In this document: in pieces, positions 8,864 through 17,407 of the stretch | How the letters are laid out: every line of letters starts with the position of its first letter | Numbering within the stretch: position 1 is the first letter of the stretch | From: Salipiger sp. H15 | Lineage (GTDB): Bacteria; Pseudomonadota; Alphaproteobacteria; Rhodobacterales; Rhodobacteraceae | NCBI RefSeq assembly: GCF_040409955.1 | Contig: NZ_CP123386.1 | Span: forward strand, 1-64,000 | Reading direction: 5' to 3' | Length of the DNA stretch: 64,000 nt | Program-made: the position numbers and the translations under genes | Notes under the pieces: generated by a model | Database searches by the model: none | The model's input: only the letters and a program-made list of their open reading frames with translations | What the model was told of the DNA's origin: nothing

Positions 8864-9178
8864 TCAGAGCGGCAGCGGCGTGCCGACGAGATCGCTGCGG
8901 ACCACGTAGGACCGGGCCTTGCTCTCCCCCGCGCGCTCCAGCAGCCCGCGGTCGAGCAGCGCGCGGATGGCGCGGTAGAAGGTGGCCTGCGCCGCCGAGT
9001 TCACCAGCGCGTGCTCGCGGATCTGCTCGGAGCTGATGACATCCCCGGGGCGCTGGCAAAGACCATGCGCCGCAAGCAGCACGTCGCGTTCGAACCGGCT
9101 GAGATCCTCGAGGCCGACGTCCCGTTCGAGCTGCCGAAGCATCTCGCGCAATTGCAGAATTGAGCTGAGTTTGTCCAT
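8864..9178 (-). CDS. Small winged helix-turn-helix regulator
   Basis: This is a 104-residue soluble protein. After a short N-terminal helix (residues 1-25), residues about 28-95 form a winged helix-turn-helix of MarR-like appearance: a helix SRFERDVLLAAHGL, a recognition region SSEQIREHALVNSAAQATFYRAIRALLDRGLLE, and a wing ending RSYVVRSDL. It lacks an obvious ligand domain. An AT-rich perfect 7-3-7 inverted repeat at 9243-9259, 65 bases upstream of the start, is a candidate self-operator. The downstream membrane protein is the nearest potential target. Confidence 0.72.
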   Translation of the reverse strand: MDKLSSILQLREMLRQLERDVGLEDLSRFERDVLLAAHGLCQRPGDVISSEQIREHALVNSAAQATFYRAIRALLDRGLLERAGESKARSYVVRSDLVGTPLPL

Positions 9179-9242
9179 GCGCCCAGTCTTGGGGCAGACC
9201 CCGCGTCAGGTCAAGAAATGTCACGCCCGCCGCGGATTCGAG

Positions 9243-9259
9243 ATTATCAAAATGATAAT
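9243..9259. promoter_or_regulatory. AT-rich inverted repeat upstream of the winged-helix gene
   Basis: Arms ATTATCA and TGATAAT are perfect complements separated by AAA. The element is conspicuously AT-rich in a GC-rich region and lies between the start of the regulator (9178) and the next gene, so it could be an autoregulatory operator. This is inferred from position and symmetry only. Confidence 0.45.
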
Positions 9260-9370
9260 ATCTTGGAGTCCGTGAGGGGCCATGGTACGGAACCGGCGTG
9301 ACGTCAAGTAATGAGTGTCTTGTGACCTAGTTCCGTGAGTGGTGGCGTCGCGCTCATTTTGATCACCTTC

Positions 9371-9399
9371 CGCCTTGGCAGCCCTCGGCCGCCAAGGCG
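9371..9399 (-). terminator. Hairpin downstream of the NTF2-fold gene
   Basis: Perfect 9-base arms CGCCTTGGC and GCCAAGGCG enclose an 11-base loop, about 50 bases beyond the stop of the gene ending at 9450. No T-run follows on either strand, so it is at best a Rho-assisted or mRNA-protecting structure. Confidence 0.4.
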
Positions 9400-9449
9400 C
9401 ATTCGTGCCCTCTCCGGCTGGCGCCGCGGGGGGCTGAAATCAGTGGCCA

Positions 9450-9836
9450 TCAGAGCTGCGCCGCGATGGCGGCCTTGTCGATGATCGAGCGCACGTCGTC
9501 GATCCGGCCGTCCGCGAAGGTGTAGAACACGTTCTCCTCGAAGTGCAGGTGCCTGCCGTTCACAGGCAGGCCGAAGAGCATCCCGACGGGCGTGCAGTCG
9601 AAGAGGAGCCGGCTTGCCACGACCGGCGGGTCGGCCACGAGCGTCGCGATCTCGAACCGCAGGTCGGGGATCGCCGCGACATCTGCGCGCAGCATGGCGC
9701 GGTAGCCCTCGAGCCCGATCACCGCGCCGTTGTAGCGCACCGCCGCGCCGACGAAGCGGTCGAGCCGCTGCCAGTCGCGGGCGTTCAGGCAGTCGATGTA
9801 GCCGCGATAGGTCTTTCGCAATGCGTCCCGGTCCAT
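9450..9836 (-). CDS. SnoaL/NTF2-like fold protein
   Basis: This is a 128-residue protein with the NTF2-like (SnoaL) pattern: an N-terminal helix (residues 3-18, LRKTYRGYIDCLNARDW), a cone-forming strand set, an FGLPVNGRHLHFEENVFYTFADGRI segment and a final strand-helix. The start is chosen at the ATG giving the normal family length; GAGGAGGAGG lies just upstream. It is 58 bases downstream of puuD on the same strand, so it may be co-transcribed. NTF2-fold proteins include isomerases, hydratases and cyclases; the reaction here is unknown. Confidence 0.75.
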   Translation of the reverse strand: MDRDALRKTYRGYIDCLNARDWQRLDRFVGAAVRYNGAVIGLEGYRAMLRADVAAIPDLRFEIATLVADPPVVASRLLFDCTPVGMLFGLPVNGRHLHFEENVFYTFADGRIDDVRSIIDKAAIAAQL

Positions 9837-9894
9837 CGGCGCCTCCTCCTCCGTCAGGAGCGGAAACCTAGCGCCGCAGTCCATCCCCGCCAGA

Positions 9895-11127
9895 TCACCC
9901 CTTCGTTGCGGCGCGGAACCAGTGGACGATGTCGCGGCGGGCGCCCGGGTCCATCTGGATCGCGTTGGGCGGGGGCATGGCGTGGCTGGCGCCGGCCTGC
10001 AGGAAGATGAGCCGCGCGTGGCGGGCGACGTCGGACTGGGTTTCCAGCACCACGCCCTTGGGCGGGTGGTGCAGCCCGTCCCACGAGGGCTCGCGCGCAT
10101 GGCACATCGAGCAGTTGCCGATCACCGCGTGGTAGGCCTCCTCGAAGCCGGCGGCGGAGGCGAACTTCTGCTCGGCGGCGGTGAGGGGCCGGGCCTCGGC
10201 CTCCTCGTATGTGTCCATCATCGGCGCGGTCGAGAGCCAGGCGATGGCGATGAACAGCAGCGCGGTCACCGCCCAGGTCCAGTAGGGCGTGCCCTTGCGC
10301 GCGTGCATGGAGTTGAAGAAATGCCGGATCGTCACGCCCATCAGGAAGACGAGGCAGGGGATGATCCAGGCGTAGTCGGTGGCGAAGGCCAGCGGGTAGT
10401 GGTTCGACAGCATCAGGAAGACGACGGGCAGCGTCAGGTAGTTGTTGTGCGTCGAGCGCAGCTTGGCGATCTTGCCGTATTTCGGATCGGGGGTGCGGCC
10501 GCTCTTGAGGTCGTCCACCACGATGCGCTGGTTCGGCATGATGATGAAGAAGACGTTGGCGGTCATGATCGTCGCGGTGAAGGCGCCGAGATGCAGCAGC
10601 GCCGCGCGGCCGGTGAACACCTGGTTGTAGCCCCAGGACATCGCCACCAGCATGGCAAAGAGCAGCAGCATGAGCAGCGTCGGCCGCTCGCCGAGGGGCG
10701 ACTTGCAGAGCCGGTCATAGATCAGCCAGCCGACGGTGAGCGACAGCGCCGAGATCACGATGCCCTGGAAGAGCGAGAGCTCCATCTTCGTGGGATCGAG
10801 CAGGAAGAGCTCGCCCCCGGCCCAGTAGACGATCATCAGCAGCCCCGCGCCCGAGAGCCAGGTGGCGTAGCTCTCCCACTTGAACCAGGTCAGGTGGTCC
10901 GGCATCGCCTCGGGGGCGACGAGGTATTTCTGGATGTGGTAGAAACCGCCGCCGTGGACCTGCCACTCCTCGCCATGGGCGCCGACGGGCAGGTGCGGCA
11001 CCTTGCGCAGCCCGAGGTCGAGCGCGATGAAGTAGAAGGACGAGCCGATCCACGCGATCGCGGTGACCACGTGCAGCCAGCGCACGGCGAAGCCGAGCCA
11101 GTCCCAGATGATGGCAAGATCCTGCAT
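9895..11127 (-). CDS. puuD: Urate hydroxylase PuuD (membrane urate oxidase with cytochrome c domain)
   Basis: This is a 410-residue integral membrane protein. The N-terminal about 320 residues contain eight or so hydrophobic segments with conserved histidines (RWLHVVTAIAWIGSSFYF; RSTHNNYLTLPV; GVTIRHFFNSMHARKG) typical of the urate oxidase N-terminal family. The C-terminal about 90 residues are a class I cytochrome c with a CSMCH heme site near residue 340 and a distal Met in AMPPPN. PuuD converts urate to 5-hydroxyisourate and passes electrons to the respiratory chain. The start follows GGGAGAG at good spacing. No hydrolase or OHCU decarboxylase genes lie beside it here. Confidence 0.9.
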   Translation of the reverse strand: MQDLAIIWDWLGFAVRWLHVVTAIAWIGSSFYFIALDLGLRKVPHLPVGAHGEEWQVHGGGFYHIQKYLVAPEAMPDHLTWFKWESYATWLSGAGLLMIVYWAGGELFLLDPTKMELSLFQGIVISALSLTVGWLIYDRLCKSPLGERPTLLMLLLFAMLVAMSWGYNQVFTGRAALLHLGAFTATIMTANVFFIIMPNQRIVVDDLKSGRTPDPKYGKIAKLRSTHNNYLTLPVVFLMLSNHYPLAFATDYAWIIPCLVFLMGVTIRHFFNSMHARKGTPYWTWAVTALLFIAIAWLSTAPMMDTYEEAEARPLTAAEQKFASAAGFEEAYHAVIGNCSMCHAREPSWDGLHHPPKGVVLETQSDVARHARLIFLQAGASHAMPPPNAIQMDPGARRDIVHWFRAATKG

Positions 11128-11453
11128 GCCCGTCTCTCCCTGATGCGATGCTGCGCGCCAGCCTAGGCCGCCCGCGATTATTCTGCTATCTCCGGCATCA
11201 CCTTAGCAGTTTCAAGATTTACCGAACAATTAGCGCCCCGGCACCTCGGGCACTGCCCGGAAATCGCGCCTTACGTGAGGTGCGGTGGAGGCGGCGCGCG
11301 CGCGGCGGAAAGGCAATGCTGGCCAGCGAAAATTTCGCTCGCTAAGACTTGGCGATACCCTTTCGGTCGCGAAGGGGCCCGCCGGCGCCATCAATGCTGC
11401 GCGCCGGATGCCTGCCGCGACACGATCCACGCAAGACCCGAACGAGGTGCCCG
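11128..11453. other. Divergent intergenic region, puuD / aldehyde dehydrogenase
   Basis: This 326-base spacer separates the start of puuD (minus) from that of the aldehyde dehydrogenase (plus) and should hold both promoters. A short inverted repeat, CGGGCA-C-TGCCCG, is at 11247-11259, and an AT-richer patch at 11170-11235 is a plausible promoter zone. I see no convincing coding sequence or RNA gene. Confidence 0.5.
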
Positions 11454-12917
11454 ATGACTTTCGCTTTCGATCCCGCCCGGCTGCCGCTGCCGAACCGGCA
11501 TTTCATCGGCGGGGAATATGTCGCGGGTCCGGAGGCGCTCGAGCTGCGCTCGCCCTCCACGGGCCGGGCGCTCGGCGCCATTCCCTGCGCCGATGCAGCG
11601 CTGGTGGACCGGGCCGTCGAGAGCGCGCGCGCCGCGCTGAAGAGCTCGGGCTGGGCCGGGCTCGCGCCGCGCGCCCGGCTGCGCGCGCTCTGTGCCTGGG
11701 CCGATCTCATCGAGGCGGAGGCCGAGACGCTGGCCCGGCTCGAGGCGGTCTGCTCCTCGCGCCCCTATGCCGCGGCGCTGGTCGGCGACGTCATGGTCAC
11801 CGCCGAGCAGATCCGCTTCTTCGCCGAGTTCGCCGACAAGGAAGCGGGCACGCTGGTGCCGACGGCGGACAGCCAGTTCGGTTTCATCTCGGACCATCCC
11901 TACGGCGTGATCGGCGCGATCACCCCCTGGAACTTCCCGATCTCGATGGCCGCCTGGAAGCTGGGCCCGGCGCTCTCGGCGGGCAACGCGGTGGTGCTGA
12001 AGCCCTCCGAGATGACGCCCTACACCACGCTCTACCTTGCCGAACTGGCGGTGCGGGCGGGGATCCCGGCGGGGCTGATAAACGTGGTGCTGGGCGACGG
12101 GCCGACCACCGGCAGCGCGATCACCGGCCATCCCGGCATCGACAAGGTCTCCTTCACCGGCTCGACCCGCGCCGGGGCCGCGATCATGGAGAACATCGCC
12201 CGCACCGGCATCAAGCCGATGACGCTGGAGCTGGGCGGCAAGAGCCCGATGGTGGTCTTTGCCGATGCCGACCTCGACGTGACCGCCGACGCGCTGGTCA
12301 CCGGGATCATCCCCAACGCCGGGCAGTTCTGCGTCGCGGGCTCGCGGATGATCGTCGAGGCGAGCGTGGCCGATGAACTCGCGGCAAAGCTCTCGGAGCG
12401 GTTCGCCAAGATCACCCCCTCGGAGACGCACAGCGCCGAGGCGGGCTTCTCGCCGATCATTTCCGAGCGGCAGTTGCAGCGCATCGACAGCATCGTGAAG
12501 GCGGCGACCGAGCAGGGGGCCGAACTCATCTGCGGAGGCGGGCGGTTCGACCACGAGGGCGCCTTCTACCGGCCGACGCTGATCGGCGGCGTCGACGAGA
12601 CGAGCCCGGCGGTGCGCGAGGAGATCTTCGGGCCGGTGGCGACCTTCCAGACCTTCGAGACCGAGGAGGAGGCGATGCGCCTCGCCAGCCACCCGACCTA
12701 TGGCCTTGCGGCGGGGCTCTTCACCCGCGACCTGTCGCGCGCGCTGCGGCTTACCCGCGACCTCGAGGCGGGCACGGTCTGGGTCAACCGCTACGGCCGC
12801 ACCCGCGACCACATCCTGCCGACCGGCGGCTGGAAGGCGAGCGGGCTCGGCAAGGATCTGGGCCGTGAGGCCTACCTCGCGAACCGCCGTACCAAGTCGG
12901 TGCTGATCGACCTCTGA
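11454..12917 (+). CDS. NAD(P)-dependent aldehyde dehydrogenase
   Basis: This is a 487-residue aldehyde dehydrogenase of usual length. It shows the cofactor-binding TPWNFP stretch near residue 156, the FTGSTRAG dinucleotide motif near residue 234, the general-base Glu in LELGGKSP near residue 258, the nucleophile Cys in NAGQFCVAGSR near residue 292, and EEIFGPV near residue 388. The ATG is supported by GAGG six bases upstream. Substrate class is not readable; the next gene is a BCCT carrier, so a betaine-, choline- or carnitine-derived aldehyde is one possibility. A strong hairpin separates it from that gene. Confidence 0.9.
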   Translation: MTFAFDPARLPLPNRHFIGGEYVAGPEALELRSPSTGRALGAIPCADAALVDRAVESARAALKSSGWAGLAPRARLRALCAWADLIEAEAETLARLEAVCSSRPYAAALVGDVMVTAEQIRFFAEFADKEAGTLVPTADSQFGFISDHPYGVIGAITPWNFPISMAAWKLGPALSAGNAVVLKPSEMTPYTTLYLAELAVRAGIPAGLINVVLGDGPTTGSAITGHPGIDKVSFTGSTRAGAAIMENIARTGIKPMTLELGGKSPMVVFADADLDVTADALVTGIIPNAGQFCVAGSRMIVEASVADELAAKLSERFAKITPSETHSAEAGFSPIISERQLQRIDSIVKAATEQGAELICGGGRFDHEGAFYRPTLIGGVDETSPAVREEIFGPVATFQTFETEEEAMRLASHPTYGLAAGLFTRDLSRALRLTRDLEAGTVWVNRYGRTRDHILPTGGWKASGLGKDLGREAYLANRRTKSVLIDL

Positions 12918-12936
12918 GGCGGCCCAAGGGCGAGGA

Positions 12937-12975
12937 ATGCGAACGCCGGTCCCGTCGGGGCCGGCGCTTTCGCAT
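12937..12975. terminator. Long GC-rich hairpin after the aldehyde dehydrogenase
   Basis: A near-perfect stem of about 17 base pairs (ATGCGAA plus CGCCGGTCCC pairing with GGGGCCGGCG plus TTTCGCAT) surrounds a three-base loop 20 bases beyond the stop codon. There is no long T-run, but the stem strength and position suggest transcription termination or attenuation before the BCCT gene. Confidence 0.6.
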
Positions 12976-13075
12976 CCGCGCTGCGGGCACGGGATATGCC
13001 GAATGTCGGAACCATCACGGAGGTGATCCGTTCGGAAAGGGAGCCCCGCACGAAAAAACACATAGGTTTGATCCC

Positions 13076-14752
13076 TTGGAACAGCTTGCCCGCCGCCTCG
13101 GACTGCGCACCGATCCGACGATCTTCTTCGTCTCCGCCGCCTTCACGTTTTTCTTCGTGCTCGCGCTGGTGATCTTCCCGGAACCGATCGGGAATGCCTT
13201 CGCGGCGGGGCGAAGCTGGATCGTGACCAACCTCGGGTGGTTCTTCGTGCTGGGGGTGAACGTCTGGCTGGGCTTCCTGATCTGGGCCGCCATGTCGCGC
13301 CACGGGCATATCCGGCTGGGCCGCAAGGGCGAGCGGCCGGCCTATTCCAACCTGTCCTGGTTCACCATGCTGTTTGCCGGCGGCATCGGCACGGTGCTGA
13401 TGTTCTGGGGCGTGGCCGAGCCGATCAGCCATTTCTCCAGCCCGCCGCTGCCGGGAGTGGAGCCCTACACCGAGGAGGCGGCGCGGGACGCCATGTCGAT
13501 CGCCATCTACCACCTCGGGTTGCACACCTGGACGATCTTCACCCTGCCGGGGCTCGCCTTTGCCTATTTCATCAACCGCTATGACCTGCCGGTGCGGGTG
13601 AGCTCGGTGTTCTACCCGCTGCTGGGAGAGGGCATCCACGGTCCTGTCGGCAAGGCCATCGACATCGCCTCGATCCTCGGCACGCTCTTCGGCGTGGCGG
13701 TCTCGCTCGGGCTCGGCTCGAGCCAGATCGCGGCGGGGCTCGACGCGCTCTTCGGCACGGGTGACGGCGCCTGGGTGAAGATCGCGATCCTGACCGTGCT
13801 GACCATCGTGGCGGTAAGTTCGATCGTCGCCGGGCTCGACAAGGGCGTGAAGATGCTCTCGAACCTCAATATCGCCATGGCGGTGGCGCTGATGGTCTTC
13901 GTACTGGTCTGCGGCTCGACCCTGTTCCTGCTGCGCGGCATCGTCGAGACCTTCGGGCTCTACCTGTCGAACCTGCCGCACCTCGCGTTCTGGAACGACA
14001 TGCTGGCGAACGAGAACCCGACCACCGACGACTGGGGCTGGCAGGGGTCCTGGACGGTGTTCTACTGGGCCTGGACCGTCACCTGGTCGCCCTTCATCGG
14101 GCTTTTCGTGGCGCGCATCTCGCGCGGGCGCACAGTGCGCGAGTTCGTCTTCGGGGTGCTGCTGGCGCCCTCTCTCTTCACCCTGATCTGGTTCGCCATC
14201 TTCGGCTGGCAGGCGATGGAGTTCGACGGGCTCGGCCTTGCCGCGCGCGAGGCGATGGGCGAGAGCGCCGGCGAGATCAGCCGTGCCGTCGCCGACAGCG
14301 TGCCGCTCGCCATGTTCGCCTTCTTCGAGCACTTCCCCTTCACCGCCTTCGTGCAGGGCTTCGCCGTCGTCATCGTGGCGATCTTCTTCGCCACCTCCTC
14401 GGACTCGGCCTCGCTGGTGGTGGACATGCTCTGCACCGGCACCGAGACCCCCGGCCCGGTGCACCAGCGGGTGTTCTGGGGCGCGGCCGAGGGCGTGGTC
14501 GCCGCCATGCTGATCCTGCTCGCGGGCGAGGCGGGGCTGACTGCGCTGCAGCAGGTGATCACCGTTGTCGGCCTGCCGATCTTCCTGCTGGTGTGCATGA
14601 TGATCCCCTCGATCATCCGCGGCTTCGCGGCCGAGGACATCGCGCACATCTCCATCGGCACGCGGCCGGACCTCGAGGAGTTCGGCCACGGCCCGGCCAG
14701 CGCGGAAAGCAGCTCGGGCGGGCCGCGCCCGGAGGCGAGCCCGGCCGAATGA
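13076..14752 (+). CDS. BCCT-family betaine/carnitine/choline transporter
   Basis: This is a 558-residue secondary transporter with about twelve membrane segments. BCCT hallmarks are the MLFAGGIGTVLMFWGVAEP segment near residue 98, GLHTWTIFTLPG near residue 147, and the signature WTVFYWAWTVTWSPFIGLF near residue 325 followed by ARISRGRTVREF. The signature Trp residues form the aromatic substrate box for quaternary ammonium compounds. No ATG or GTG is available in frame near the N-terminus, so the TTG at 13076 is taken as the start; confidence in the start is low. The short acidic C-terminal tail does not look like the long osmosensing tail of BetP. Convergent with the BKACE gene. Confidence 0.9.
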   Translation: MEQLARRLGLRTDPTIFFVSAAFTFFFVLALVIFPEPIGNAFAAGRSWIVTNLGWFFVLGVNVWLGFLIWAAMSRHGHIRLGRKGERPAYSNLSWFTMLFAGGIGTVLMFWGVAEPISHFSSPPLPGVEPYTEEAARDAMSIAIYHLGLHTWTIFTLPGLAFAYFINRYDLPVRVSSVFYPLLGEGIHGPVGKAIDIASILGTLFGVAVSLGLGSSQIAAGLDALFGTGDGAWVKIAILTVLTIVAVSSIVAGLDKGVKMLSNLNIAMAVALMVFVLVCGSTLFLLRGIVETFGLYLSNLPHLAFWNDMLANENPTTDDWGWQGSWTVFYWAWTVTWSPFIGLFVARISRGRTVREFVFGVLLAPSLFTLIWFAIFGWQAMEFDGLGLAAREAMGESAGEISRAVADSVPLAMFAFFEHFPFTAFVQGFAVVIVAIFFATSSDSASLVVDMLCTGTETPGPVHQRVFWGAAEGVVAAMLILLAGEAGLTALQQVITVVGLPIFLLVCMMIPSIIRGFAAEDIAHISIGTRPDLEEFGHGPASAESSSGGPRPEASPAE

Positions 14753-14756
14753 ACGC

Positions 14757-15590
14757 TCAGGCGGCGCGCAGCCCGAGCAGCGCGCGCGCCTCGGCGGGGG
14801 TGGCGATGGAGCGGCCGTGCTTCAGCGCCACCTCGGCCGCGCGCCTGACCAGCGCGGCGTTCGACGGGGCGAGCGTGTCCCTGTCGATGCGGATGTTGTC
14901 CTCGAGCCCGGTGCGCAGGTGCCCGCCCGCGGCGGCGGCCCACTCGTTCAATTCGATCTGGTGCCGCCCGATCCCGGCGGCGCACCAGGGCGCGTCCTCG
15001 CCGAAGAGCACCTTCACCGTCTCGACGTAGTAGTCGAACACCCGCTTCACCGCCGGCATCGAGTTCTTCACCCCCATGACGAACTGCACGTAGGGCGTGC
15101 CCACCAGCTCGCCGCGGTCGGCCATCGCCTTGGCCTGGTAGATGTGCGAGAGGTCAAAGGCCTCGATCTCGGGCTTGATGCCGTAGGTCCTCATCTCGGA
15201 GGCCAGCCACTCCACCAGATCCGGCGGGTTCTCGTAGACGCGGGTCGGAAAGTTGTTCGACCCGACCGAGAGCGAGGCCATGTCGGGGCGCAGCGGCAGC
15301 ATCCCGCCCCGCGTCTTGCCCGCGCCCGACCGGCCGCCGGTCGAAAGCTGCACGATCATCCCGGGGCAATGGGTCTCGATCCCCTCCTTCAGCGCGGCGA
15401 AGCGCTCGGGGTCCGAGGTCGGTTTGCCCTCGTCGTCGCGCACGTGGCAATGGGCGATGCGCGCCCCGGCCTCGAAGGCCTCCTGCGTCGATTCCACCTG
15501 CTCGGCAATGGTGATCGGCACGGCGGGATTGTCCGCCTTGGTGGGCAGCGAGCCGGTGATGGCGACGCAGATGATGCAGGGCTTGGTCAT
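14757..15590 (-). CDS. BKACE-family beta-keto acid cleavage enzyme
   Basis: This is a 277-residue TIM-barrel enzyme of the BKACE (former DUF849) family. Seen are the start PCIICVAITGS, the AHCHVRD metal-binding histidine motif near residue 46, STGGRSG near residue 83, SNNFP near residue 110 and the GLEDNIRI motif near residue 227. Members condense a beta-keto acid with acetyl-CoA to give acetoacetate and a new CoA ester. The first characterised was Kce of lysine fermentation; others act on dehydrocarnitine. The nearby BCCT carrier makes a carnitine-like substrate plausible, but the genes are convergent. A second family member is at 33744-34679. Confidence 0.88.
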   Translation of the reverse strand: MTKPCIICVAITGSLPTKADNPAVPITIAEQVESTQEAFEAGARIAHCHVRDDEGKPTSDPERFAALKEGIETHCPGMIVQLSTGGRSGAGKTRGGMLPLRPDMASLSVGSNNFPTRVYENPPDLVEWLASEMRTYGIKPEIEAFDLSHIYQAKAMADRGELVGTPYVQFVMGVKNSMPAVKRVFDYYVETVKVLFGEDAPWCAAGIGRHQIELNEWAAAAGGHLRTGLEDNIRIDRDTLAPSNAALVRRAAEVALKHGRSIATPAEARALLGLRAA

Positions 15591-15674
15591 GGCGGGCTCC
15601 GTCGTTCGTTGCGGTGCCGCACGGGCACCTAAGGCCGAAGATGTCGCAAGGTCACGCCCGCCGCAACCGGCAGC

Positions 15675-17216
15675 TCAGAGCATCCACTCGACCGGCAGCC
15701 AGCTGATGAGGTGGGTCAGGCCGCGCATCAGCAGCCCGGTGTTCGGCTCCTCGTGGTAGACCAGCGGCGGGCCGACCTGCGGCGTGTTGGTCCAGACCAG
15801 TTCGCCCGCCTCGTCGAGCGTGACATGATAGGCGTAGCTCGGCACGTCCAGCTGCTCGGAGAGCGAAGCGGCGATGGTGGGGCTGTCGATCAGCAGCCCC
15901 ATCTCGGTGTTGATCTGCGCCGAGCGCGGGTCGAGGTTGAACGAGCCGATGAAGGCGCGCCTGCCGTCGAGGCCGAAGACCTTGGCATGCAGCCCCGAGG
16001 CCGAGCCCGACAGCACCTCGGGCAGCGAGCGCCGGACGTGTTCCTCGCGCGCCGCCCGCAGCTCGTAGAGGCTGACCCCGCCCTCGAGCAGCGGCTTGCG
16101 GTAGCCCATGTAGGCGGCGTGGACGGGCATGACGTCGGTCGCCTCGAGCGCGTTGGTGAGCACCCGGACCTGCGCGCCCTTGCGGACCAGCGCGGTCAGC
16201 GCCTCGGTGCCGCGCTCGCCGGGGATGAAATAGGCCGAGACGAGATCGAGCTTCGTCTCGACCTCCCCGACCAGCTCGAAGAGCCGCGCGACGATCTTGT
16301 CCTCGCCCCGCGCCTTGCCGAGCCCCTTCGCGGGATCGTCGACCAGCAGCTCGGCGCGGCCCCATTCGAGGTCCATCGCGCCGCCCTTCAGCCTTTCGAC
16401 GAGCCGGCTCTGCGCCACCACCTGCAAGTAGCCGTTGCCGACCGAGGAATTGCGCGCGGCCTTGCCCGCTTCGGCCAGCGCCGGGGCGTTCGGCGGGTCG
16501 AGCAGCAGGTCCGCGTCATAGGCCGAGGCGCTGTTCCAGTAGCGGTCGAAGGAGTCCGCCACGTCCTCGACGATCGGCCCCAGCGCCAGCGCGTCGACGT
16601 CGAAGTAATGCGTGCCCTCGCCGTATTCGAAGTAGATGTCGCCGATGTTGCGACCGCCGACGATGGTCGCCATGCCGTCCACCGTCATCGACTTGTTGTG
16701 CATCCGCCGGTTCAGCCGGGAGAAGTCGAAGAGGTAGGATACCAGCTTCGGGTTGCGCAGGGTGAAGGGGTTGAAGATGCGCACGTCGGCGGTGGGCATG
16801 GCGTCGAGCTCGGCCAGCAGCGCATCGAGCCCGGGAATGCCGTTGTCATCGACCAGCAGCCGCACCCGCACGCCGCGTTCGGCGGCGGCGCGCAGCTCGT
16901 CGAGCAGGATGAGCCCGGTCGTGTCGTCCTGCCAGATGTAATATTGCGCGTCGATCGAGACCTGCGCCGCCCGGGCCATCAGCACCCGCGCGGCAAAGGC
17001 GTCGCGCCCGTCGGAGAGCGGCTGCACCGCGCTCTCGCCGCCGTGCGCGGCAAGGAGCGGCGTGACCACCTGGCCGAGCGCGCCCGCCGCGTCGGGCGGC
17101 AGGCGGTGCTGCGGCTCGGCGAAGTTCCGGTCGGGCAGCGGAAAGGCCAGCTTCATCCCGAAGACGAAGGTGACAAGCACAAGGACGAGGATCAAAAGGC
17201 CTTCGAGAAAACGCAT
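15675..17216 (-). CDS. Phospholipase D family protein (cardiolipin synthase C-like)
   Basis: This is a 513-residue protein with an N-terminal membrane anchor (residues 2-24) and two complete HKD active-site motifs: HNKSMTVDG followed by GGRNIGDIYF near residue 180, and HAKVFGLDGRRAFIGSFNLD near residue 420. Two HKDs plus an anchor and about 500 residues resemble ClsC, which makes cardiolipin with phosphatidylethanolamine as donor. The ATG at 17216 is chosen over a GTG nine bases upstream because it leads directly into the hydrophobic anchor. A patatin-like lipase lies upstream on the same strand, so membrane lipid turnover is a shared theme. Confidence 0.85.
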   Translation of the reverse strand: MRFLEGLLILVLVLVTFVFGMKLAFPLPDRNFAEPQHRLPPDAAGALGQVVTPLLAAHGGESAVQPLSDGRDAFAARVLMARAAQVSIDAQYYIWQDDTTGLILLDELRAAAERGVRVRLLVDDNGIPGLDALLAELDAMPTADVRIFNPFTLRNPKLVSYLFDFSRLNRRMHNKSMTVDGMATIVGGRNIGDIYFEYGEGTHYFDVDALALGPIVEDVADSFDRYWNSASAYDADLLLDPPNAPALAEAGKAARNSSVGNGYLQVVAQSRLVERLKGGAMDLEWGRAELLVDDPAKGLGKARGEDKIVARLFELVGEVETKLDLVSAYFIPGERGTEALTALVRKGAQVRVLTNALEATDVMPVHAAYMGYRKPLLEGGVSLYELRAAREEHVRRSLPEVLSGSASGLHAKVFGLDGRRAFIGSFNLDPRSAQINTEMGLLIDSPTIAASLSEQLDVPSYAYHVTLDEAGELVWTNTPQVGPPLVYHEEPNTGLLMRGLTHLISWLPVEWML

Positions 17217-17407
17217 CGGACGCACCCACGTAATTCGGACCCGTCCGGCTGGGCCGTCCGCCGCGCATCTTCCTGCACCTGCCCGATGTCATGGGCCCGT
17301 GCGCGCCGCCGTCTTCCCTTCCGTCGCGGGTCTTTGCCGTCGCTTGACGGAAAGACTAGCGCGAACGGGCCCTTGGCGTCGAGCCTTACCTGTCCCTCAT
17401 CGCGGGC

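Noticed and set aside
9841..9852. CCTCCTCCTCC stretch as a second cuckoo-type sRNA
   Set aside because: It is the complement of the ribosome site of the NTF2-fold gene and is not in a hairpin loop.
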